Assembly (NCBI GenBank): GCA_035707965.1
Contig: DASSTJ010000017.1
Span: forward strand, 1 to 27,001
Direction: 5' to 3'
Length of the DNA stretch: 27,001 nucleotides
Source: DASSTJ01 sp035707965
GTDB lineage: Bacteria > Actinomycetota > Actinomycetes > Actinomycetales > Angustibacteraceae
Shown one piece after another: positions 7,272-15,977 of this stretch. Position numbers and translations under genes: made by a program. The stretch's first letter is position 1, and each line of letters begins with the position of its first letter. The notes under the pieces are model-generated. The model did no database searches, was not told where the DNA came from, and worked only from the letters and a program-made list of their open reading frames with translations.

Positions 7272-9194
7272 ATGTCCCCCTCACGTTCGCTTCGCTCCCC
7301 CCTGACCTGGGGCCTGGCTGCCGTCGTGGTGCTCGGTCTGGTCGCCGGTGGCGTCGTGCTCCAGCGACAGCGGACGTCGGACGCGGCCGACCGCGCGGCA
7401 CGCACCGCGATCGACCGGCTGGCCTCGGCCATCGCGAAGGGCGACGTCTCGGGCGTCCAGCTCACCGGCGTCGACGGCGCCACGGCGCAGAAGTCGTTCC
7501 AGACGGCCATCGCCGGTCTGAGCACCGCCACGGCGCAGACGCGGGTCGGCACGGTGCGGCGCACCGGCGAGCACGCGACCGCCACGATCGCCGTCCGGCG
7601 CACCCTGCCCGGCGGCACGACCTGGGCCTACGACCTGCCCGTGACAGTCGACGAGCAGGACGGCGGCGCCTGGGCGGTCCCGGGCGACGCGCGGCTGGTG
7701 CACCCTGACCTGGCACCCGGCGAGAGGCTACGGGTCACGCGCGAGCAGCCGCGGCGAGCGGAGATCCTCGGCGGCGACGGAAAGGCCATCGTGGCTCTGG
7801 GCGACGTCGTGGACGTCGGCATCCAGCCCAAGCGCGTGTCTGGCTCCGTCGCCACACTGGTCGGCAAGGTCGCCGACATCGTCGGCGTCGACCCGAAACC
7901 CCTCGCGACGCGCGTGGCGAAGGCGGACCCGAACGCGTTCGTCGACGTCATCACCCTGCGACGGAGCGACTACGACGAGGTGCGCGCCAAGCTGCACCCC
8001 CTCCCCGGCGTGGTCTTCCGCGAGCGTCAGCAGCCGCTCGCACCGACGAAGACCTTCGCGCGTGCTCTGCTGGGCACGGTGGGACCGGTCACCGCGGAGA
8101 TCGTCTCCGACGGCAAGGGCCGGTACCGCGCCGGCGACGTGGCCGGCCTCTCCGGGCTGCAGCGCGAGTACGACGAGCAGCTCGCCGGTACCGCCGGCGT
8201 CAGCGTGGAGGCGCTGCCCGCCCAGGGCGACGAGCCGGCCCGACAGCTGTTCGCGAAGGACACGGTGCCTGGCACGCCGCTGCGTCTCACTCTCGACGAG
8301 CGGGTGCAGAAGGCGGCCGATGCGGCGCTGACCCAGCTGCGCGACAGCTCCGACCAGCCGAGCGCGCTCGTGGCGGTCGACGTGAAGACGGGTGCGGTCC
8401 TGGCGGTCGCCAACAGCCCGGCGTCCGGCATGGACCGGGCGCTGCTCGGCAAGTACGCACCCGGTTCGACCTTCAAGGTCGTCACCACCCTCTCGTTGCT
8501 GCAGCAGGGCCTGAAGCCGACGGACACGGTGGCCTGCCCACCGACCGCGACCGTCGAAGGACGCACCTTCAAGAACTACGAGAGCGAGCAGCTCGGGCCG
8601 GTTCCCTTCCGCACCGACTTCGCCAAGTCCTGCAACACCGCGTTCGTCGGCCTCTCGAAGCGTCTGGGGCCCGACGACCTGCAGCGGGCGGCTGCCTCGC
8701 TGGGCATCGGAGCCACCTGGAAGCTCGGCACCGACGCGTTCAGCGGCTCCGTGCCCAGCAACGACTCTGCCGTCGACCGTGCGGCGGCTGCGTTCGGCCA
8801 GGGCCGCACCGAGGTGTCGCCTCTGGCGCTCGCCGTGGCGACCGCTTCCGTGGCCCGCGGCGCCTACGTGCCCCCGACGCTCGTCGTCGACGGTACGACG
8901 CAGTCCGAGCCCGCCGCACTGCCGAAGCCGCCCATCCGCACCCTCCAGGCGCTCATGCGCGACGTCGTCACCGGTGGCACCGGCACGGCACTGCGGTCGG
9001 TGCCGGGTGGTCCGGTGCACGCGAAGACGGGCACGGCCGAGTTCGGCAGCGAGACGCCCCCTCGAACGCGCGCCTGGATCACCGGCTGGCAGGGCGACAT
9101 CGCCTTCGCCGTGCTCGTCGAGGAGGGCAAGAGCGGCGGCACCGTCGCCGGCCCGGTCGCTGCTCGCTTCCTCACGCTCCTGGCGCAGGGCTGA
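7272..9194 (+). CDS. class B penicillin-binding protein (transpeptidase) with MecA-N/NTF2-like domain
   Basis: A 640-residue membrane-anchored D,D-transpeptidase that cross-links peptidoglycan outside the membrane. One N-terminal helix (about 13-30, LTWGLAAVVVLGLVAGGVVL) serves as signal anchor. Then come an NTF2-like MecA-N domain (about 40-160), a PBP dimerisation domain (about 165-335) and the transpeptidase domain. All three catalytic motifs are present: STFK (Ser399, Lys402), SCN (Ser453) and KTGT (Lys585). The order matches the mycobacterial penicillin-binding lipoprotein type (Rv2864c-like) and staphylococcal PBP2a architecture. No lipobox is obvious here, so I call it membrane-anchored rather than a lipoprotein. 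The ATG at 7272 has only a weak AGGGA very close by, right after the big hairpin, so the start or the promoter position is the least certain part. Confidence 0.92.
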   Translation: MSPSRSLRSPLTWGLAAVVVLGLVAGGVVLQRQRTSDAADRAARTAIDRLASAIAKGDVSGVQLTGVDGATAQKSFQTAIAGLSTATAQTRVGTVRRTGEHATATIAVRRTLPGGTTWAYDLPVTVDEQDGGAWAVPGDARLVHPDLAPGERLRVTREQPRRAEILGGDGKAIVALGDVVDVGIQPKRVSGSVATLVGKVADIVGVDPKPLATRVAKADPNAFVDVITLRRSDYDEVRAKLHPLPGVVFRERQQPLAPTKTFARALLGTVGPVTAEIVSDGKGRYRAGDVAGLSGLQREYDEQLAGTAGVSVEALPAQGDEPARQLFAKDTVPGTPLRLTLDERVQKAADAALTQLRDSSDQPSALVAVDVKTGAVLAVANSPASGMDRALLGKYAPGSTFKVVTTLSLLQQGLKPTDTVACPPTATVEGRTFKNYESEQLGPVPFRTDFAKSCNTAFVGLSKRLGPDDLQRAAASLGIGATWKLGTDAFSGSVPSNDSAVDRAAAAFGQGRTEVSPLALAVATASVARGAYVPPTLVVDGTTQSEPAALPKPPIRTLQALMRDVVTGGTGTALRSVPGGPVHAKTGTAEFGSETPPRTRAWITGWQGDIAFAVLVEEGKSGGTVAGPVAARFLTLLAQG

Positions 9195-9197
9195 GCG

Positions 9198-10199
9198 CTA
9201 CTCGAAGAGGATGTACTCCGGCTCCGGCCTCAAGGCCATCACCTGCGCCGGGGTCATCAGCGCGCCGTGACGGGCGTCCTCGTCGAAGAACAGCTTGAAC
9301 CCGGGGTGAATCGTGGACGGCAGCCCTCGCACGAGCACCGTCCACGTCGCGGTCTTCGCCTTGCGACTGCCGATCCCGTCCACGCTCTTGATGGCCACCA
9401 CCCCCGGGCGCTCCTTCAGCCCCGCCTGGTCGCGCACCACGTTCGCGGCGACCTGGTGGAACACCATGACCTTCTGCGGCAGGTCGAACCGACGCACCAA
9501 CGCGTCCAGGTACGCCGACACGCCGTCCAGCTCGGCGCCAGTGGTCGAGCCGTACACCCGCCCCGGCAGCTGCCCCTTCTTCACCGCCCACTCGGGGTCG
9601 AGAGCCACACCGACGTCCGGCTGCTTCAACCAGGGCTCCAGCTGCTTCACGACGTCGATGAAACGTGCACGTCCCGGCTGCACGTTGAGCAGCAGCAGCG
9701 CCTTGTGCCGCCGGGCAGCCGCCAGGTACCGGTTGATCGTCGCGTTCCCCACCCGCTCGTTGTAGTCCCCGTCCTTGCCGGGGGTCGCGTGCGCGATGAC
9801 CGTCACCAGCTCGAGCACCGGCAGCACCGTGCGACCGTCCGCGTACGCCGCCCCCCGCTTCTCCAGCTCGCGCACCCGAGCGTCGAGGTTGCCTACGCCG
9901 AGGCGGCCGAACGCCGCCGCCCCCGGTGAGCCCGCGTACCCGAACAACCGGTAGGTCGGGAAGATCTCGCGCCCTCCACGCGGCAGCTGCGGCGGCGTGC
10001 GCGTGGGCGACGGCGTAGCGGACGGCGGAGGGCTCACGGGGGTCGGACTCGTGGCCGTCGCGCTCGGCGCCGACCCCGCGACTGCCCGGTCGCTCGGAGC
10101 CGAGGCGCAGGCGGTCAGGGAGACGACCAACGAGAGCACCAGCACCACGACCCGCGAGGCTGCCCCCGCGATGCGCGGCGGCGACTGGTCGGCTGGCAT
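9198..10199 (-). CDS. putative lipoprotein of unknown function
   Basis: A 333-residue exported protein. The N-terminus has a hydrophobic segment VVVLVLSLVVSLTAC whose end fits a lipobox with Cys31, so the mature protein is probably lipid-anchored on the outer face of the membrane. Residues 35-75 are a Ser/Thr/Pro-rich linker. The folded part has repeated hydrophobic beta-strand-like segments (VLPVLELVTVI, ALLLLNVQP, VGVALDPEW, KVMVFHQVA, VVAIKSVDGIG), suggestive of a TIM-barrel, and could be glycosidase-like, but no catalytic motif is certain. I do not recognise a named family. It converges on the PBP gene with only 3 bp between stops and no terminator there. An ATG at 10199 with GAGGGG nearly abutting it was used; a later GTG would still keep the signal peptide. 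Confidence 0.75.
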   Translation of the reverse strand: MPADQSPPRIAGAASRVVVLVLSLVVSLTACASAPSDRAVAGSAPSATATSPTPVSPPPSATPSPTRTPPQLPRGGREIFPTYRLFGYAGSPGAAAFGRLGVGNLDARVRELEKRGAAYADGRTVLPVLELVTVIAHATPGKDGDYNERVGNATINRYLAAARRHKALLLLNVQPGRARFIDVVKQLEPWLKQPDVGVALDPEWAVKKGQLPGRVYGSTTGAELDGVSAYLDALVRRFDLPQKVMVFHQVAANVVRDQAGLKERPGVVAIKSVDGIGSRKAKTATWTVLVRGLPSTIHPGFKLFFDEDARHGALMTPAQVMALRPEPEYILFE

Positions 10200-10316
10200 C
10201 CCCTCGACGGTGCATCAGGCGCGTCAAGCGCGCAACCGGCAGGGTCAGCGCCCAGCCGTCACGTGCCATGGCGTGGAAGCTGCGCGTCGCAGGTCGGGGC
10301 GAGGGTTCCACGCAGG

Positions 10317-10425
10317 GGCATGGCGGAGGCGGCGGGAGCCGTCGCTGGCTGGTCCGGCTCGTCACCCGGAGGCAGCGGGAGCCGTCGCTGGCTGGTCCGG
10401 CTCGTTCCTCGCCGGACCAGCCAGC
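10317..10425. repeat. compact repeat cluster: tRNA-end copy, 31-bp direct repeats, 15-bp-stem hairpin
   Basis: Three structures overlap. (1) 10317-10337 is an exact 21-bp copy of 10494-10514, which spans the terminator foot and the last 14 nt of tRNA-Ser. (2) A 31-bp unit beginning GCGGGAGCCGTCGCTGGC is present exactly at 10332-10362 and 10375-10405 (43-bp period). (3) GCTGGCTGGTCCGGC (10387-10401) pairs perfectly with 10411-10425 around a 9-nt loop. The second hairpin may back up the tRNA terminator. Together with 10200-10316, which contains only a weak inverted repeat (GCGTGGAA at 10271, TTCCACGC at 10306), this fills the gap without any gene. Confidence 0.8.
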
Positions 10426-10451
10426 TCCTCCCACATCCCACAGCTTCAGAT

Positions 10452-10498
10452 ATGCCAGAGGAGGTCCCCCGAAAAGCGTGGGGGACCTCCTCTGGCAT
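10452..10498 (-). terminator. terminator of tRNA-Ser
   Basis: A perfect 19-bp stem, ATGCCAGAGGAGGTCCCCC and its complement, around a 9-nt loop, begins two nucleotides after the tRNA-Ser 3' end on the reverse strand. No long T-run follows, as usual for actinobacteria. Confidence 0.88.
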
Positions 10499-10500
10499 GG

Positions 10501-10589
10501 CGGAGGCGGCGGGATTTGAACCCGCGAGAGGGTTCAAGCCCTCAACCCGCTTAGCAGGCGGGCGCACTAGGCCACTATGCGACGCCTCC
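10501..10589 (-). tRNA. tRNA-Ser (anticodon GCT)
   Basis: An 89-nt class II tRNA on the reverse strand. Acceptor GGAGGCG/CGCCTCC, anticodon stem CCCGC/GCGGG around loop CTGCTAA (anticodon GCT, reading AGC and AGU), a long variable arm (GAGGGCTTGAACCCTC) and T-arm GGTTCAAATCC all match serine tRNA. Discriminator G; CCA not encoded. Confidence 0.95.
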
Positions 10590-10596
10590 GCGGGGA

Positions 10597-10625
10597 AGCC
10601 TACCGGCCGGTGACCCCGTCGCCAA
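10597..10625 (-). promoter_or_regulatory. promoter of tRNA-Ser
   Basis: On the reverse strand TTGGCG is followed after exactly 17 bp by TAGGCT, and the tRNA 5' end lies 7 bp beyond. Both hexamers fit the housekeeping sigma-factor consensus of high-GC actinobacteria. Confidence 0.6.
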
Positions 10626-10858
10626 AGCCGTCGCGACCTCGTGCCCGTCGACCCGCCCGACGCTGCCGATGCCGTCCTTCACGGGATCTTTACCGGCTTC
10701 CCCGAGAATGCCACCAGGCGGTGGCGGACGCCCCGCTCACATGATGGTGAAATAGAGGGAACCGGCCGAATGACGTGGCGGCTCACGCCCGCCTCGTCCG
10801 CGGTCCGACGGTCGCGCACCCGGCCGTCCCCTCGAACGACCACGACCCGGGAGCGTCA

Positions 10859-12403
10859 ATGCACCGTGCGGGAGGCCCGCCGCGTCACCGCGCGCCCTCC
10901 CACCGTGCCCGCGCGGTCCGGTCCCGAGCCCGGCACGCCAGCTCCCGCGGCGAAGGCTTCGGCCGGTTCGCCACGGTGACGATCCTCTCGCTCGTGCCCG
11001 GAGCCGGGCTGCTCGCCGCCGGCCGACGCCGTGTCGGCGCCGTGCTCCTCACGCTCACCGCGGTCGCCCTCGCCGGCCTGGCCGCCTTCGTGCTCACCGG
11101 CGACGCCGCCGGTCGCGCCCTGCGGCTGGCCGTGCGCCCCCGCGACCTTCTGGTCATCGCCGTCCTCGTGGGAGCCGTCGCCCTCTTCTGGTGTCTCACC
11201 ATCGTGGCCACCGCGCTCGCCGCGAAGCCAGTCCGGCCCTCGGGGTTCCAGACCGCCCTCGCCGCCGTGCTGGTCGTCGCCCTCTGCGTCGCCGTCATCG
11301 CGCCCAGCAGCGTGGGGGTTCGCTACGCCCTGATCCAGCGCGACCTCGTCACGTCGCTCTTCGCGGACGGCGGGCCAGCTCCCCTCCCGGGCGCCGCCAC
11401 GCCCGATGTCGAGAAGAAGGACCCGTGGGCCAGCACCCCACGCGTCAACCTCCTGCTGCTCGGCTCGGACGCCGGAGCCGACCGCACCGGGATCCGTACC
11501 GACTCGATGATGGTCGCGAGCATCGACACGAAGACGGGTGACACCCTCCTCTTCGGCATCCCCCGCAGCCTCCAGAACGCGCCGTTCCCCGAGAAGGACC
11601 CGCTGCACAAGGTGTGGCCCAACGGGTTCAACTGCGGCAGTGAGTGCCTGCTCAACGCGGTCTGGAGCCAGGCCGAGGCGCACCGCGACCTCTTCCCGGG
11701 CGACCCGCGGCCGGGTCTCACCGCGATCCGCGACGTCATCGGCGAGATCCTGGGCCTCCCGATCGACTACTACACGATCATCGACCTCAAGGGCTTCCAG
11801 AGCCTGGTGGACGCGATGGGCGGCGTGACCGTCAACGTGCCGCGCAACATCCCGATCGGCGGCGGCAAGATCGACGGCACGAACCGCGAGCGCCCGATCA
11901 CCGGCACGATCCCCAAGGGCCGTCACCACCTCAACGGCTACGAAGCCCTGTGGTTCTCGCGCTCGCGCACGGGGGCGGACGACTACGACCGCATGAAGCG
12001 GCAGCGGTGCATGGTGAGCGCGCTGCTCGACCAGACCAACCCGGTCCAGCTGCTGCAGAAGTACCCGAAGCTGGCCAGCGTCGCCAAGCACAACATCTCG
12101 ACCGACGTCCGCCAGCAGGACCTCGAGGCCTGGGTCGACCTGGTCGAGCGCATCCAGAACGGCACGATCCGCAGCCTGCCCCTGACCAACCAGGTCATCT
12201 CGACGGTGCACCCGGACTTCGAGGCCATCCACGCGCTCGTCCAGGACGCGCTCCACTCGTCTCCGGCGGCGGCGCCGACGTCCACCGCCACGGCGACGAC
12301 CCCGTCCACCACCCGCACGTCGTCCCCGAACAGCGGTGGCGGCACCCGCGGTGACGAGAAGCCCGACCTCACCAAGCCCCAGGACTTCGCGGCCGTCTGC
12401 TGA
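10859..12403 (+). CDS. LytR-CpsA-Psr (LCP) family cell-wall glycopolymer ligase
   Basis: A 514-residue LCP protein. Enzymes of this family transfer lipid-linked glycopolymers (teichoic acid, arabinogalactan or capsule type) to peptidoglycan on the outer membrane face. Instead of the usual single anchor, four hydrophobic helices are visible (about 36-56, 60-80, 97-122 and 130-150). The LCP catalytic domain follows (about 195-400) with VNLLLLGSDAG, the RTDSMM arginine/aspartate motif (Arg213, Asp215), GIPRSLQ, the LVDAMGGVTVNVP strand and the LNGYEALWFSRSR...DYDRMKRQR arginine cluster. A Ser/Thr/Pro-rich tail (about 468-500) ends the protein. ATG 10859 is preceded by GGGAG at 6 nt; earlier in-frame starts exist to 10775 without support. 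It converges on the ligase gene with 18 bp between stops and no hairpin. Confidence 0.92.
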   Translation: MHRAGGPPRHRAPSHRARAVRSRARHASSRGEGFGRFATVTILSLVPGAGLLAAGRRRVGAVLLTLTAVALAGLAAFVLTGDAAGRALRLAVRPRDLLVIAVLVGAVALFWCLTIVATALAAKPVRPSGFQTALAAVLVVALCVAVIAPSSVGVRYALIQRDLVTSLFADGGPAPLPGAATPDVEKKDPWASTPRVNLLLLGSDAGADRTGIRTDSMMVASIDTKTGDTLLFGIPRSLQNAPFPEKDPLHKVWPNGFNCGSECLLNAVWSQAEAHRDLFPGDPRPGLTAIRDVIGEILGLPIDYYTIIDLKGFQSLVDAMGGVTVNVPRNIPIGGGKIDGTNRERPITGTIPKGRHHLNGYEALWFSRSRTGADDYDRMKRQRCMVSALLDQTNPVQLLQKYPKLASVAKHNISTDVRQQDLEAWVDLVERIQNGTIRSLPLTNQVISTVHPDFEAIHALVQDALHSSPAAAPTSTATATTPSTTRTSSPNSGGGTRGDEKPDLTKPQDFAAVC

Positions 12404-12421
12404 GGTCGGCCAGCGGCACCG

Positions 12422-14071
<1,650 letters not shown>

Positions 14072-14134
14072 GGCGCGACTCTGCCACGCGTCGCGCGCGC
14101 TGACGAGGGGTCGGGCCGAACACTCCACTTCTGA

Positions 14135-15397
14135 TCAGGCGTCGGCGGCCGACAGCACGCTCGCCTCGTCGACGCTCTGCGGCGCCGGCTCGTCGGCGTC
14201 GATGTGCGCGAGCACCCGCCGCCCGGTCGACAGGACCACGACGGCGAGCACCGTGGCCGCCGCCCCGACCCAGAAGGGCACGTGGTCGTTGATGCTCTCG
14301 CCCAGCTTGCCCGCCAGCCACGGCGCCACAGCGCCACCGCTGAACCGCACGAACGAGTAGGCGGCGCTTGCCGTTCCGCGCTCGACCGGCGCGGCCAGCA
14401 TCACGGCCTCGGTCACGAGCGTGTTGTTGATGCCCAGGAACAGGCCGGCCACCACCACGCAGACCACCAGCACCGGCTTGGAGTCGGTGAACAGCGCCAT
14501 CACGGCCAGGTCGGCTGCGAACAGCATGAGCACCGCCATGACGACCGGCAACGTGCCGAACAGCCGCTGCAGCCTCGGGGCGACGAAGACCGACGAGACC
14601 GCGAGGCAGACGCCCCACCCGAAGAAGATGAGCCCGATCTGGTGGGCCGTCATGCGCAGGGGGAACGGCGCGTAGGCGAGCAGCGTGAAGAAGCCGAAGT
14701 TGTACAGCAGCGCCGTGACGCCCATGGTGAGCAGACCGCGGTGGCGCAGCGCCCGGAACGGGTCCGCCAGCGACGTCGCGTGCTGGGCCTTCGGCAGCGT
14801 GGGCAGGAACACGGCGATCGCGATGAACGCCACCGCCATCAGCGCGGCCACGCCGAAGAACGGGCCGCGCCACGAGATGTCACCGAGCACCCCCCCGAGC
14901 AGCGGCCCGGCCGCGATGCCGACCCCCAGCGCCGCCTCGTACAGGATGATCGCGCCGCCCACGCCACCGCTCGCGGCGCCGACGATGGTGGCGAGCGCCG
15001 TCGCGATGAACAGGGCGTTGCCGAGTCCCCAGCCGGCCCGGAAGCCGACGATGCCGCTGATGGTGTCGCTCGACCCGGCCAGCGCGCTGCAGACCACGAT
15101 GATCGCCAGGCCGCCGAGCAGCGTCTTCTTCGGCCCCAGCCGGCTCGACACGACGCCGGTGATGAGCATCGCGACCCCGGTGACAGCCATGTAGCTGGTG
15201 AAGAGCAGGGAGACCTGGGACGGCGACGCCTTGAGGCTCTCGGCGATCGGCACGAGGATCGGGTCGACGAGGCCGATGCCCATGAAGGCGATGACGCACG
15301 CGAAGGCCACCGCCCAGACGGCACGCGGCTGCGCGAACATCGAGTGCTGGCTGGCGGCGCCCTTGTCGGACGTCGGGAGGCTGGGTCGGGCGGTCAC
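14135..15397 (-). CDS. MFS transporter (drug:H+ antiporter-like)
   Basis: A 420-residue integral membrane protein with about 12 hydrophobic helices and a short cytosolic C-terminal tail. The MFS motif A loop between helices 2 and 3 is visible as GVVSSRLGPKKTLLGG, and helix 5 carries the glycine/proline-rich GAAIGPLLGG-like antiporter segment (VGIAAGPLLGGVLGD), typical of DHA1 exporters. The GTG start at 15397 overlaps the stop of marR by 4 bp (GTGA), so the two are translationally coupled; the open frame extends upstream through marR but out of context. A MarR-controlled exporter is a classic arrangement for removing a toxic aromatic or acyl compound. The ligase downstream suggests uptake or efflux of the same acid, but direction of transport is not provable from sequence. 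Confidence 0.9.
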   Translation of the reverse strand: MTARPSLPTSDKGAASQHSMFAQPRAVWAVAFACVIAFMGIGLVDPILVPIAESLKASPSQVSLLFTSYMAVTGVAMLITGVVSSRLGPKKTLLGGLAIIVVCSALAGSSDTISGIVGFRAGWGLGNALFIATALATIVGAASGGVGGAIILYEAALGVGIAAGPLLGGVLGDISWRGPFFGVAALMAVAFIAIAVFLPTLPKAQHATSLADPFRALRHRGLLTMGVTALLYNFGFFTLLAYAPFPLRMTAHQIGLIFFGWGVCLAVSSVFVAPRLQRLFGTLPVVMAVLMLFAADLAVMALFTDSKPVLVVCVVVAGLFLGINNTLVTEAVMLAAPVERGTASAAYSFVRFSGGAVAPWLAGKLGESINDHVPFWVGAAATVLAVVVLSTGRRVLAHIDADEPAPQSVDEASVLSAADA

Positions 15398-15894
15398 GCG
15401 TTCTCCATCGTGGGTCTGGTGGTCCGTGAGGTCATGGGGTCGGTCTCGTCCGCGGGTGGGTCCTGGAGCACAAGGCGCAGCGCAGCCAGGCCCCCGGCGA
15501 GCGCCGCCTGGCTCTCGTCGTCCAGCCGGCGGAGCCGGTGCACCATCGCCTCCGCGGCCACCTTGCGGTTCTGCTCCAGGGCGCGGCGTCCGCTGCGGCT
15601 GATGCTCACCCGCACCGCGCGGGCGTCGTGCGGGTCGGGACGTCGTTCGACCCAGCCTCGCTCGCCGAGCTTCTGCAGCAGCGACGTGGCCGTCGGCTGG
15701 CTGACGTGGGTGGCAGCCGCCAGCTCGCTCACCCGCAGCGGCCCCAGCTCGTCGAGCTGGGCCAGCGTGCGCCACAGCGCCCTGGGGATCGACGACGTGC
15801 TCTCGCGGCTGGCGAGTCGGGTGAACCGGGCGCTGAGGACGAGGAGGTCGATCGCCAGCTGGTCGAGGTCGGCGGAAGGCACGATGTCCATCAT
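15394..15894 (-). CDS. MarR-family transcriptional regulator
   Basis: A 166-residue MarR regulator with the winged-helix core at about 40-120: LWRTLAQLDELGPLRVSELAAATHVSQPTATSLLQKL is the helix-turn-helix, followed by the wing DPHDARAVRVSISRSGR (the DxR motif). MarR proteins bind as dimers to short palindromes and release on ligand binding. ATG 15894 (or 15891) was chosen over the longer frame to 15939 because the palindrome at 15896-15910 lies immediately upstream and there is no room for a ribosome-binding site. The mRNA may therefore be leaderless. The gene overlaps the MFS gene by 4 bp. It probably represses itself, the MFS and ligase genes and the divergent acyl-CoA oxidase-like gene. 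Confidence 0.9.
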   Translation of the reverse strand: MMDIVPSADLDQLAIDLLVLSARFTRLASRESTSSIPRALWRTLAQLDELGPLRVSELAAATHVSQPTATSLLQKLGERGWVERRPDPHDARAVRVSISRSGRRALEQNRKVAAEAMVHRLRRLDDESQAALAGGLAALRLVLQDPPADETDPMTSRTTRPTMENA

Positions 15895-15895
15895 A

Positions 15896-15910
15896 CATAG
15901 ACAGACTATG
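15896..15910. promoter_or_regulatory. probable MarR operator in the divergent promoter region
   Basis: CATAG-ACAGA-CTATG is a perfect 5-bp-arm palindrome, one of the few AT-rich spots in this region, in the 83-bp gap between marR and the acyl-CoA oxidase-like gene. On the reverse strand the same bases include TGCATAGT, resembling an extended -10, so binding would occlude the marR promoter. Size and position suit a MarR dimer. Confidence 0.6.
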
Positions 15911-15977
15911 CATCTCCACCTCGGCTCCGCGATCGACACCGGTTGCCGACACCGGCGTGACCGAGAAGGGTGAGGCG

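Noticed and set aside
5044..7401. 785-codon open frame antisense to pckG
   Set aside because: It mirrors pckG and arises from the GC-rich third-codon bias. Its protein is Val/Ala/Gly/His/Asp repetitive with no domain, and pckG itself is certain.
14204..15973. 589-codon forward frame opposite the MFS and marR genes
   Set aside because: Arg/Gln/His/Glu-rich antisense shadow. The reverse strand encodes the transporter helices and MarR fold.
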